DNA of 13,792 bases, taken from an uncultured Actinomycetes bacterium. GTDB taxonomy: Bacteria; Actinomycetota; Actinomycetes; Nanopelagicales; Nanopelagicaceae. Positions 7,405 to 13,725 of this stretch are shown here, piece after piece. The position numbers and the translations under genes were made by a program. Every line of letters begins with the position of its first letter. The stretch's first letter is position 1. Where the stretch lies: NCBI GenBank assembly GCA_903921405.1, contig CAIXPV010000191.1, forward strand, positions 1 through 13,792, read 5' to 3'. The notes under the pieces were generated by a model. That model was not told the origin of the DNA. It searched no databases and saw only the letters and a program-made list of their open reading frames with translations.

Positions 7405-7410
7405 AATCTA
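7405..7410 (-). promoter_or_regulatory. Possible -10 hexamer for the coiled-coil gene
   Basis: On the minus strand TAGATT (7410 to 7405) fits TAnnnT and would start a transcript near 7398, just upstream of the GAGGT ribosome-binding site. No -35 is evident. The gene may equally be read from the hemolysin III-type promoter. Confidence 0.35.
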
Positions 7411-7433
7411 GAGCCTTAGGTTAGAGCAAGGCC

Positions 7434-8078
7434 TCACTTACTGTAAATCGCCACCGAAATAGCGACATACTGCGAAATCCACGCTGCCAGTACAAATATA
7501 TGGAAGAGCTCATGGAATCCAAAGTACGTCGCGGTTTTACCTGGGCGTTTGAGTGCATAGAAAATTGCCCCCACTGAATAAAACAACCCACCAATCACGA
7601 TTGGTAGTAGGACCCATAAACCACCGGCACGATATAGCTGGGGCATATACGCAAGGGCAACCCAACCGAGCAACAAGTAATTTGCGACATAGAGCCATCG
7701 TGGAGCGCCCAACCAAAAAATTCGCATTGCGACTCCAGCGGCTGCGCCAATCCAAACAACAAGTAAGAGAATGTCGCGACTTCGACCTTCAAGTAAGGCA
7801 ACAGCAAAAGGCGTATAAGAACCTGCGATGAGTAGATTTATATTTGCGTGATCCCAGCGTCGCCAAATCTTTTTCTTAGATGGAATCCAAGGAACGCGAT
7901 GATAAATTGCCGAGACGCTAAAGAGCATAATTGCTGTAATTGAATAAATTGCAACTGCAAACTTGAGCGAGGATTTACTTAAGATAAATAAAACGAGTGA
8001 GGCAATAATTACAACTGGGGTTGCACCTAAGTGAAACCAGCCGCGTAATTTTGGTGGCGCTATTGGCTGTTCGCTCAT
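7434..8078 (-). CDS. Hemolysin III / PAQR-type membrane protein (TrhA-like)
   Basis: This 214-residue integral membrane protein has about seven hydrophobic segments, as expected for the bacterial hemolysin III branch of the PAQR superfamily. The metal-site residues are in place: SxxxH in SAIYH (S56, H60), the D76-H77 pair in WDHANINLLIAGSYTPF, and HxxxH in FHELFH (H189, H193). Such proteins are named for hemolysin activity, but family knowledge points to roles in membrane-lipid homeostasis, so the toxin name should not be taken literally. ATG at 8078 has no ribosome-binding site but has TAGGCT 6 nt upstream, consistent with leaderless transcription. It is probably the first gene of a transcript with the coiled-coil protein and acyltransferase genes. 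Confidence 0.92.
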   Translation of the reverse strand: MSEQPIAPPKLRGWFHLGATPVVIIASLVLFILSKSSLKFAVAIYSITAIMLFSVSAIYHRVPWIPSKKKIWRRWDHANINLLIAGSYTPFAVALLEGRSRDILLLVVWIGAAAGVAMRIFWLGAPRWLYVANYLLLGWVALAYMPQLYRAGGLWVLLPIVIGGLFYSVGAIFYALKRPGKTATYFGFHELFHIFVLAAWISQYVAISVAIYSK

Positions 8079-8084
8079 GAGCCA

Positions 8085-8090
8085 AGCCTA
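8085..8090 (-). promoter_or_regulatory. Putative -10 hexamer for leaderless hemolysin III-type gene
   Basis: On the minus strand TAGGCT (8090 to 8085) is followed by 6 nt and then the ATG at 8078. The hexamer is identical to the one before murI. No Shine-Dalgarno or -35 is visible. Confidence 0.55.
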
Positions 8091-8112
8091 CGCCCCTTTG
8101 ACTATTTGGCTG

Positions 8113-9321
8113 CTACCGAAGGTTTCGCACTGACTTCATACTTAGCGCCAGTAAAGCACTGACAAAAGTCACCCCTCCGGTAATCCACAAGATGGTATGT
8201 ACTCCGTAGTACATGGCAAGTGGCCCTGCTACGACAATTCCAAGAGGTGCTAAAGCGAATGAACCGAAAGCATCGTAGGCATTAACTCTAGAAAACGACT
8301 CCTCCGGAATATGGGACTGCATGGTGGTGCTCCAGTTAACGTAGTAAATCTCAATTGCAATACCAGCAACAAAAGCACAACTTAAAGTTATAAGGAGCGG
8401 AGAGCTCAACGCCAAAGAAAAATCCCAGATCGCAGAGATTGCAATGACAATCATGACAAATAACAAGGGTCGTCTTAATTGAACTTTTAGTGCAATTACG
8501 CCGCCACAAATCATCCCCGCGGTAAGGGCCGCCAAGTGAAATGACCAGTTACGCGGACCATTAGAACCTTCATTAAATACAAGTGGGCCCAGGACCTGAA
8601 CTAGAGCCTCGAAACAAGCGTTAATTCCGACAAAAGCAATAACCATGGTCACTACCCATGATCGAGATTTGAATTCAAACCAACCATCTTTTAGTTCGCT
8701 AAAAACAGATGTACGTTCGCGCTTTTCCATTGCAGGTACATTTAGGTTCCACACCAGGACTCCGGCAGTAAAGAATGAAAGCGCATCAATCAAGAGTGCC
8801 CAACCAGATCCAAAAAATGTAACTAATGCTCCTCCCATCAGAGCGCCTATGACATAACCAAGGTTGCTCAGTAAGCCAACTACAGCGTTGCCATCTTTTA
8901 GCTTCTCTTTTGGAAGCAACGCTGGCAACACGCCTGACATTGCTGGCCACCACAAGGCATTGAGGACGCCGAAAAGTAATCCCATAAAAACCAGAAGTGG
9001 CACGGAGGCAAAACCAAAAATAAAGGAGATCGCACTTACTGCGACAAAGAGACTTCCCAACATATCCGCACCACCAACGATACGGTTTCGCCTAAATCGA
9101 TCACCGATGACTCCGCCAAATAGCATCAAGGCAATCATTGGGAAAATCCGTGCAGACATCACAAAACTTAGATCTTTTCCGGTAGCACCAGTGAGGCTTA
9201 ACGTTCCATATGCAAGTGCGATAGGGGATAGCCCGTTACCAATGTTGGAGATAAAACGGGCGCCGACTAAATTGACAAAACCCCGATGCGAAATTAAGCC
9301 GCGGAGTTGGGATTTAATCAC
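8113..9321 (-). CDS. MFS transporter, probable drug/metabolite exporter
   Basis: The 402-residue protein is highly hydrophobic with about twelve predicted membrane helices. The loop between helices 2 and 3 carries the MFS motif A, GGVIGDRFRRNR (about residues 69-80). The overall look is that of the MFS_3/enterobactin-exporter or macrolide-efflux branch, which are proton-driven exporters, but the substrate cannot be read from the sequence. The start is GTG at 9321: an overlapping ATG at 9323 is followed at once by TGA in its own frame. TATGCT lies 6 nt upstream, suggesting a leaderless mRNA. It is transcribed away from the DUF885 gene across a 51-bp gap containing a palindrome, so it may be regulated by a local repressor encoded elsewhere. 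Confidence 0.9.
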   Translation of the reverse strand: MIKSQLRGLISHRGFVNLVGARFISNIGNGLSPIALAYGTLSLTGATGKDLSFVMSARIFPMIALMLFGGVIGDRFRRNRIVGGADMLGSLFVAVSAISFIFGFASVPLLVFMGLLFGVLNALWWPAMSGVLPALLPKEKLKDGNAVVGLLSNLGYVIGALMGGALVTFFGSGWALLIDALSFFTAGVLVWNLNVPAMEKRERTSVFSELKDGWFEFKSRSWVVTMVIAFVGINACFEALVQVLGPLVFNEGSNGPRNWSFHLAALTAGMICGGVIALKVQLRRPLLFVMIVIAISAIWDFSLALSSPLLITLSCAFVAGIAIEIYYVNWSTTMQSHIPEESFSRVNAYDAFGSFALAPLGIVVAGPLAMYYGVHTILWITGGVTFVSALLALSMKSVRNLR

Positions 9322-9327
9322 ATCACA

Positions 9328-9333
9328 AGCATA
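9328..9333 (-). promoter_or_regulatory. Putative -10 hexamer for leaderless MFS gene
   Basis: On the minus strand TATGCT (9333 to 9328) is followed by 6 nt and the GTG at 9321, with no Shine-Dalgarno between. Its expected -35 position falls on the right arm of the 9345-9358 palindrome. Confidence 0.55.
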
Positions 9334-9337
9334 TCTC

Positions 9338-9367
9338 TCGACAAAGCGCAGATGCGCTGATAAGAAT
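9338..9367 (+). promoter_or_regulatory. Candidate promoter of the DUF885 gene
   Basis: TCGACA (9338-9343, five of six matches to TTGACA) is separated by 18 nt from AAGAAT (9362-9367, four of six to TATAAT). Initiation would fall at the ATG at 9373, again leaderless; no ribosome-binding site is present. The 9345-9358 palindrome occupies the spacer. Confidence 0.4.
9345..9358. promoter_or_regulatory. Operator-like inverted repeat in divergent promoter region
   Basis: AGCGCA-GA-TGCGCT is a perfect inverted repeat with 6-bp arms and a 2-bp spacer. It lies between the candidate -35 and -10 of the DUF885 gene and over the -35 region of the divergent MFS gene, a classic place for a repressor dimer. 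The regulator is not encoded in the window. Confidence 0.45.
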
Positions 9368-9372
9368 AGCCA

Positions 9373-11022
9373 ATGACATATAGATCAGAAATCTTCGAAA
9401 TCAGCGATACATACATCGATCAAGTAGCGGCGTTGAGTCCAATGAACTGTACCCATCTAGGCATCGGCTTGAACCAAGACAAATTAGATGATTTATCAAT
9501 TGCAGCAGCTGAAATAAAAGCAGAGTTAACTCGCGAAACGTTGCGTAAATTGGCTGCGCTGAAGCCAGGCGATGAGATTGATCGAATCGCTAAGACCGTT
9601 ATGACTGAACGTCTTGAGTCCGGACTTGAACTACACGATAGCCAAGAATCCTTTGTTCTATGGAATGTGCTTCGTTCACCACCATCGAGTATTCGATCAA
9701 TCTTTGAATTAATGCCAAAGAAATCTGCTCAAGATTTTGACAACATTGCTAAGCGTCTAGCTGCAGTCGATACTGCACATAAGCAGTGGCTAGATACCAT
9801 TCTTACGGTTGCAAAGAACGGTAAGACAACTGCTCAGCGTCAAGTCAAGGGAGTTATTGAGCAGTTAGAGAGCTATGCCACTGGCGGATACAGCCAGATG
9901 GCCAAGAACTTTGATCCAGATGGAAAGTACCCAGCGATGCACGAGGCAGCAAAGCTAGCTGAAACATCATCGGCTGCAACTGCACTGACACTCAAGAATG
10001 TTTACCTGCCAATAGCTAACCCTAATGATGCAGTTGGAGCCGAACGTTATGCAGTGTGGTCACGCTATTTCACTGGTGCGAAGTTAGATTTACGTGCAAC
10101 ATATGAATGGGGAATGGCGGATCTAAAAGCTATTAACGATCGTATGTGGGTTCTGGCCGATCAAATTAAGCCAGGCGCAAAGACTCTGCGTGAAGTTGCA
10201 GATGTCTTAGATCATGACCCTAAGTACGTCATCAAAGGTGGCGAGAATGTAATTAAGTTCCTACAAGATTTCACAGATGCAGCGATCAAGCGCATGGACG
10301 GTGAGTTCTTTGAGATCGATGATCGCATCAAGATTTGTGAAGCTCGCTTAGCTCCTGAAGGCAGTGCATCTGCGCCTTATTACAATGGACCATCAGAGGA
10401 TTTATCGCGCCCTGGCACAACATGGATTCCAATGCTTGGTAAAGATGAGGTCAGTAGTTGGCACTTAGTGTCAACGTGGTATCACGAAGCTGTACCGGGC
10501 CACCACTTACAGGTTGGAACTGTCACAGTTGAGAAGGATCGTTTAACTCGTTTTCAGCGAACTGCTGCATGGATAAGTGGTTATGGTGAAGGTTGGGCGC
10601 TCTACGCTGAACGCTTCATGAATGAACTGGGAGCATTTGATGAACCAGGAATTGAAATGGGATATCTATCAGCACAGGCTCTACGTGCAGCTCGCATCGT
10701 TGTAGATATTGGAATGCATCTTGGTTATTCCGACTTTGATGGAAATGTATGGAATGCGCAAAGCTCGCGTAAACTTCTCAATGAGCAGGCTTTACTTGAT
10801 GAGGATCATTCACGCAGTGAAACTGATCGCTACTTGGGCTGGCCTGGGCAAGCAATTTCTTACAAAGTGGGAGAGCGCGTTTGGATGAAAGCGCGTGAAG
10901 ATGCGCGCACCCGTCTTGGTTCAGCATTTAATATGAAGAAGTTCCACACATATGCATTGAAGATTGGACCAATGGGCCTAGATCCCTTTGCAGGTGAAAT
11001 GTCTACCTGGGATGGAAACTAG
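9373..11022 (+). CDS. DUF885 family protein, probable zinc metallopeptidase
   Basis: The 549 residues fit the usual length of DUF885 proteins, mostly helical and cytoplasmic; no signal peptide is seen. The key site is HEAVPGHH (371-378), the DUF885 form of a zinc-binding HExxH-like motif, followed by GYGEGWALYAE with E406 as likely third ligand or structural acidic residue. Further typical blocks include a YYNGPSEDLSRPG stretch upstream of the metal site and YLGWPGQAISYKVG near the C-terminus. Family knowledge suggests a metal-dependent peptidase; the substrate is unknown. The ATG at 9373 has no Shine-Dalgarno and a weak -10 5 nt upstream. It is a single-gene unit followed 18 nt later by a long hairpin. 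Confidence 0.9.
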   Translation: MTYRSEIFEISDTYIDQVAALSPMNCTHLGIGLNQDKLDDLSIAAAEIKAELTRETLRKLAALKPGDEIDRIAKTVMTERLESGLELHDSQESFVLWNVLRSPPSSIRSIFELMPKKSAQDFDNIAKRLAAVDTAHKQWLDTILTVAKNGKTTAQRQVKGVIEQLESYATGGYSQMAKNFDPDGKYPAMHEAAKLAETSSAATALTLKNVYLPIANPNDAVGAERYAVWSRYFTGAKLDLRATYEWGMADLKAINDRMWVLADQIKPGAKTLREVADVLDHDPKYVIKGGENVIKFLQDFTDAAIKRMDGEFFEIDDRIKICEARLAPEGSASAPYYNGPSEDLSRPGTTWIPMLGKDEVSSWHLVSTWYHEAVPGHHLQVGTVTVEKDRLTRFQRTAAWISGYGEGWALYAERFMNELGAFDEPGIEMGYLSAQALRAARIVVDIGMHLGYSDFDGNVWNAQSSRKLLNEQALLDEDHSRSETDRYLGWPGQAISYKVGERVWMKAREDARTRLGSAFNMKKFHTYALKIGPMGLDPFAGEMSTWDGN

Positions 11023-11040
11023 CCCCACTAGCAGTACGGT

Positions 11041-11084
11041 CAATCGCTCAATAGCCCTGTCATGACGGGACTATTGAGCGATTG
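11041..11084 (+). terminator. Long hairpin after the DUF885 gene, possible terminator without U-tract
   Basis: Arms 11041-11054 and 11071-11084 are perfectly complementary over 14 bp, extended inward by CCC/GGG (11055-11057 with 11067-11069) past single-base bulges. No T-run follows directly; TTTT appears only at 11093-11096. It could be a U-tract-poor actinobacterial terminator or an mRNA 3'-end protector. Confidence 0.6.
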
Positions 11085-11102
11085 TCATGTGATTTTCAAG
11101 AT
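11074..11102 (+). promoter_or_regulatory. Candidate promoter of the actinorhodopsin gene
   Basis: TTGAGC (11074-11079) and CAAGAT (11097-11102) are spaced by 17 nt. Initiation would fall near 11109, exactly where the putative structured leader begins. The -35 overlaps the 3' arm of the preceding hairpin. The match is modest and other promoters are possible. Confidence 0.3.
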
Positions 11103-11109
11103 GCGAGAA

Positions 11110-11181
11110 CCTCTCAGGTAACTCACAATTATTCGTGCCGAAGGTCACGGGAGCTCCTCGAGGTCTCCACGTGGCCTGAGG
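11110..11181 (+). ncRNA. Candidate structured 5' leader of the actinorhodopsin mRNA
   Basis: This GC-rich stretch in an otherwise AT-leaning gap could fold as a three-way junction. The closing stem is CCTCTCAGG (11110-11118, two bases bulged) with CCTGAGG (11175-11181). One hairpin is CGTGCC-GAA-GG-T-CACG (11134-11149), and a second pairs GGAG (11150-11153) with CTCC (11165-11168). The ribosome-binding site follows 39 nt later. It does not match a riboswitch class I know. It was folded by eye only, and could instead be a DNA-level control region. Confidence 0.35.
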
Positions 11182-11192
11182 CTGCAGAATTC
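11150..11192. promoter_or_regulatory. Dense palindrome cluster upstream of the actinorhodopsin gene
   Basis: Three perfect 8-bp palindromes lie within 25 bp: GGAGCTCC (11150-11157), CCTCGAGG (11156-11163) and CCACGTGG (11167-11174). They are followed by GCCT-G-AGGC (11174-11182), CTGCAG (11182-11187) and GAATTC (11187-11192). They may be dimeric protein sites or the DNA image of RNA stems. Confidence 0.4.
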
Positions 11193-11234
11193 AAATGAGT
11201 TTTGTATCTAGTCAACTCACGGAGGCATATATTC

Positions 11235-11996
11235 ATGCTGAAACTTGATAGTAATCAATGGAATCTGGTCTATAACGTATTTTCGTTTGGGCTAGTTTCA
11301 ATGCTCGCCTGCACGGTGTACACACTGGTATCTCAACAGCGCGTATTAGCTAAATATCGTAATGCACTTGTCATGTCATCGATGGTTACATTTATTGCCG
11401 GCTATCACTACATGCGAATCTTTAACTCGTTTAATGAGTCTTCTACAGACATGTCTGTAAATATCTCAGGTGCTCAGGGATCATTTAATGAGGCTTACCG
11501 CTATGTGGACTGGCTGCTTACTGTTCCGCTACTTCTTGTTGAAGTAGTTGCAGTACTTGCACTTGCCAAATCAGTTTCTCGTTCATTAATCATGCGTCTT
11601 GTTCCAGCATCTGCTGCAATGATTGCACTTGGTTATCCAGGAGAAGTTTCAAATGTTCAGAACACTCAGGTTCTCTATGGCGTTCTATCTACAATTCCAT
11701 TCTTATACATCCTCTATGTACTCTTTGTAGAGCTTGGTAAATCACTCAATAATCAGCCAGCAGGCGTTGCAGAGACCGTTGGTCGTTTGCGTCTTTTGCT
11801 TGTTGCAACATGGGGTGTCTATCCAGTCTCCTATATTTTAGGTATGGGCGAAGGAATGGCATCTGCAGGGCAGTTTGTTGGCGTGCAAGTTGGTTACACA
11901 ATCGCTGACATTCTGGCTAAGTGCGTATTCGGTCTTACGATTTTGAAGATCGCACGCATGAAGTCAATTGCTGAAGGCATGAAGGAAGATCACTAA
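11235..11996 (+). CDS. actR: Actinorhodopsin, light-driven proton pump
   Basis: This seven-helix microbial rhodopsin should pump protons outward when its retinal absorbs light. The ATG at 11235 (253 residues) is chosen because GGAGG (11221-11225) lies 9 nt upstream; the TTG at 11202 precedes that site. Helix C reads RYVDWLLTVPLLLVE, giving the D92-T96-E103 set of a proton pump (acceptor and donor carboxylates) and L100 at the proteorhodopsin 105 position, which predicts green absorption. H58 in GYHYMR corresponds to the proteorhodopsin His 75 partner. Helix G reads YTIADILAK with D225 and the retinal Schiff-base lysine K229. No retinal or carotenoid synthesis gene is present in the window. 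It is flanked by a structured upstream region and a terminator, so it is probably transcribed mainly alone. Confidence 0.96.
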   Translation: MLKLDSNQWNLVYNVFSFGLVSMLACTVYTLVSQQRVLAKYRNALVMSSMVTFIAGYHYMRIFNSFNESSTDMSVNISGAQGSFNEAYRYVDWLLTVPLLLVEVVAVLALAKSVSRSLIMRLVPASAAMIALGYPGEVSNVQNTQVLYGVLSTIPFLYILYVLFVELGKSLNNQPAGVAETVGRLRLLLVATWGVYPVSYILGMGEGMASAGQFVGVQVGYTIADILAKCVFGLTILKIARMKSIAEGMKEDH

Positions 11997-12011
11997 TTAA
12001 CTAGATTAAGG

Positions 12012-12044
12012 ATGGGGTGTCGAGAAATCGGCACCCCATTTCTC
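12012..12044 (+). terminator. Terminator after the actinorhodopsin gene
   Basis: An 11-bp stem (12012-12022 with 12029-12039, GGGGTG/CACCCC core, one T-G wobble, 6-nt loop) is followed by TTTCTCT. It starts 15 nt after the rhodopsin stop. A competing 7-bp pairing, GAGAAAT (12022-12028) with ATTTCTC (12038-12044), excludes it. Confidence 0.85.
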
Positions 12045-12064
12045 TACCATGAGGAGCTGAACTA

Positions 12065-12316
12065 ATGAAAAGTAATCTGATAAATAACTACAGAATGGGC
12101 GGATATCTGCTCATTGCACTGGGATTAATTAATGTACGCTATCAAACTGGCCAAAGTGGAGTATGGGCGCACAGCATGACCATAATCATTCCAGGAGCAG
12201 TTGTACTTTTATCAACCTGGATTCCTTCAATGGTTCAGGTGTTGAATGCACGAGCAAGTCAAGTAATAACACTTATCGTAGGGGTATTGCTGATTGCTTA
12301 TGCAGTAATTAATTAA
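12065..12316 (+). CDS. Small three-helix membrane protein, unrecognised
   Basis: This 83-residue gene is supported by GAGGAG (12051-12056) 8 nt before the ATG and by a clean membrane-protein pattern. Hydrophobic segments lie at about 12-25, 37-54 and 66-82, the last running to the C-terminus. The loops hold YQTGQSGVWAH and PSMVQVLNARASQ. There is no signal-peptide cleavage pattern and no motif I recognise. It lies between the rhodopsin terminator (20 nt away) and metY (46 nt away), so it could be expressed by read-through from the rhodopsin gene or with metY. A link to rhodopsin function would be speculation. Confidence 0.7.
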   Translation: MKSNLINNYRMGGYLLIALGLINVRYQTGQSGVWAHSMTIIIPGAVVLLSTWIPSMVQVLNARASQVITLIVGVLLIAYAVIN

Positions 12317-12362
12317 CTCTAAGTCCTTGTAATTTGCATGCAGGTGCGAAAGAGTTGCTGGC

Positions 12363-13679
12363 ATGAGCGAAAAAAACGATTGGGCCTTTGAAACTCTCCA
12401 AATCCATGCTGGGCAATCTCCGGATCCAACAACAGGGTCACGGTCATTACCGATTTATCAAACGACGGCTTATCAATTTCGCGATACTCAGCATGCAGCA
12501 AATCTCTTTGGAATTGCTGAAGCTGGTAACGTATATACGCGTATTAATAATCCAACGCAGGATGCAGTGGAACAACGCATTGCTGCACTTGAAGGTGGAG
12601 TTGCATCACTTTTAGTCGCATCGGGCATGGCTGCAACGGCCTTTGCAATCATGAATGTTGCTCAAGCTGGAGACCATGTCGTATCAAGCTCAAATGTTTA
12701 TGGTGGAACGTTTAATCTCTTTAATTACACGCTACCCAAGTACGGTATTGAGGTTACATTCGTTAATGACACAGGCAATATGGATGCTTGGCGCAGCGCG
12801 GTTCGCCCCAATACAAAGGCTTTCTTTGGTGAAGGAATTTCAAATCCTCTTGGAGCCGTGCTAGATATTGAGGCCATTGGAAAGATTGCACATGAAGCAG
12901 GAGTGCCGTGGATTGTTGATAACACCATTGCTACGCCATATGTCACGAAGCCCTTTGAATACGGCGCCGATATCGTTACGCATTCAGCAACTAAATTTCT
13001 ATCGGGTCATGGCAACGCCATGGTTGGAGCCATTGTTGATTCAGGCAACTTCGATTTTGCAAAGGATCCTGAAAAGTTCCCAGGCTTTAACCAGCCTGAT
13101 GCAAGTTATAACAATCTTGTCTATGCCACGACACTGGGCGTGAATGGGACTTTTGGTGCCAACCTTGCCTATATTTTCAAAGCACGGTTGCAACTTCTAC
13201 GTGACATCGGTGCATCGGTTTCACCATTTAATGCCTGGCTGTTAGCCCACGGTCTTGAGACATTAAATCTGCGCATGGATCGTCATCTACAAAACGCGCA
13301 AGAGTTAGCTGAGTGGTTAGAAAATCAACCAGAAGTTGCCCATGTTAGTTATGCAGGTCTGCCATCTTCGCCATGGAATGCAACTGCTAAGAAGTACGCG
13401 CCAAAAGGTGCTGGCGCAGTCTTTTCATTTGAACTCAAGGGCGGTGCACCCGTTGGACGTAAGTTTGTTGAAGGCTTAAAACTCTTTAGCCATGTCGCCA
13501 ATATCGGTGATGTACGTTCCTTAGTTATTCACCCAGCTTCTACAACGCATTCACAGTTAAACCCTGATGAACAGCTTAAAGCGGGAATCACTCCTGGAAT
13601 GGTGCGCGTGAGCATTGGCCTTGAAAACATTGAGGACATTAAAAACGACATCAAACTGGGCTTTGCGGCTGCACGCTAG
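12363..13679 (+). CDS. metY: O-acetylhomoserine sulfhydrylase
   Basis: MetY is a PLP-dependent enzyme of the Cys/Met metabolism family that converts O-acetylhomoserine and sulfide to homocysteine in the cytoplasm. The length (438) matches MetY rather than the shorter MetB/MetC enzymes of roughly 380-400 residues. Typical sites are the N-terminal ETLQIHAGQSPDPTTGSRSLPIYQTTAY, YTRINNPTQDAVEQRIAALEGG near 59-80, the SGMAAT phosphate loop, DNTIATPY, and SATKFLSGHG with the PLP lysine at K211. The C-terminal region has RSLVIHPASTTHSQL and TPGMVRVSIGLE. Only GAAAGAG lies at ribosome-binding distance from the ATG. No SAM riboswitch is seen upstream; the gap is only 46 nt. A metX partner may lie beyond the window. 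Confidence 0.95.
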   Translation: MSEKNDWAFETLQIHAGQSPDPTTGSRSLPIYQTTAYQFRDTQHAANLFGIAEAGNVYTRINNPTQDAVEQRIAALEGGVASLLVASGMAATAFAIMNVAQAGDHVVSSSNVYGGTFNLFNYTLPKYGIEVTFVNDTGNMDAWRSAVRPNTKAFFGEGISNPLGAVLDIEAIGKIAHEAGVPWIVDNTIATPYVTKPFEYGADIVTHSATKFLSGHGNAMVGAIVDSGNFDFAKDPEKFPGFNQPDASYNNLVYATTLGVNGTFGANLAYIFKARLQLLRDIGASVSPFNAWLLAHGLETLNLRMDRHLQNAQELAEWLENQPEVAHVSYAGLPSSPWNATAKKYAPKGAGAVFSFELKGGAPVGRKFVEGLKLFSHVANIGDVRSLVIHPASTTHSQLNPDEQLKAGITPGMVRVSIGLENIEDIKNDIKLGFAAAR

Positions 13680-13695
13680 CACTCTAGTTCTATGT

Positions 13696-13725
13696 GAGGC
13701 CGGTCTCTCTTGAGAGATATGCCTC
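13696..13725 (+). terminator. Hairpin after metY, possible terminator
   Basis: GAGGC (13696-13700) pairs with GCCTC (13721-13725), and inside it TCTCTC (13704-13709) faces GAGAGA (13712-13717), separated from the outer stem by a small internal loop. No real T-run follows. It begins 17 nt after the metY stop. The remaining bases to 13792 hold no gene I can support; the last 25 are very AT-rich and may be a promoter region for the next gene. Confidence 0.5.

Noticed and set aside
6900..7424. Plus-strand open frame of 174 codons opposite the coiled-coil gene
   Set aside because: Ser/Ala-rich shadow of Glu/Ala/Arg codons; no ribosome-binding site and no recognisable domain.
8864..9376. Plus-strand open frame of 170 codons opposite the MFS gene
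   Set aside because: Low-complexity Ser/Pro/Lys/Ile content typical of an antisense shadow; the minus frame has clear MFS features and a promoter.
11105..11181. Glycine riboswitch, because CTCTCAGG and CCGAAGG occur
   Set aside because: The two motifs are in the wrong order and spacing for one aptamer, the GGAGAG partner strand is missing, and the gene context is not glycine metabolism.
11202..11234. TTG at 11202 as start of the rhodopsin
   Set aside because: GGAGG at 11221-11225 serves the ATG at 11235, and the extra residues have no counterpart in the rhodopsin family.
12317..12362. SAM riboswitch upstream of metY
   Set aside because: The gap is only 46 nt, too short for a SAM aptamer plus expression platform, and no known SAM aptamer core is visible.
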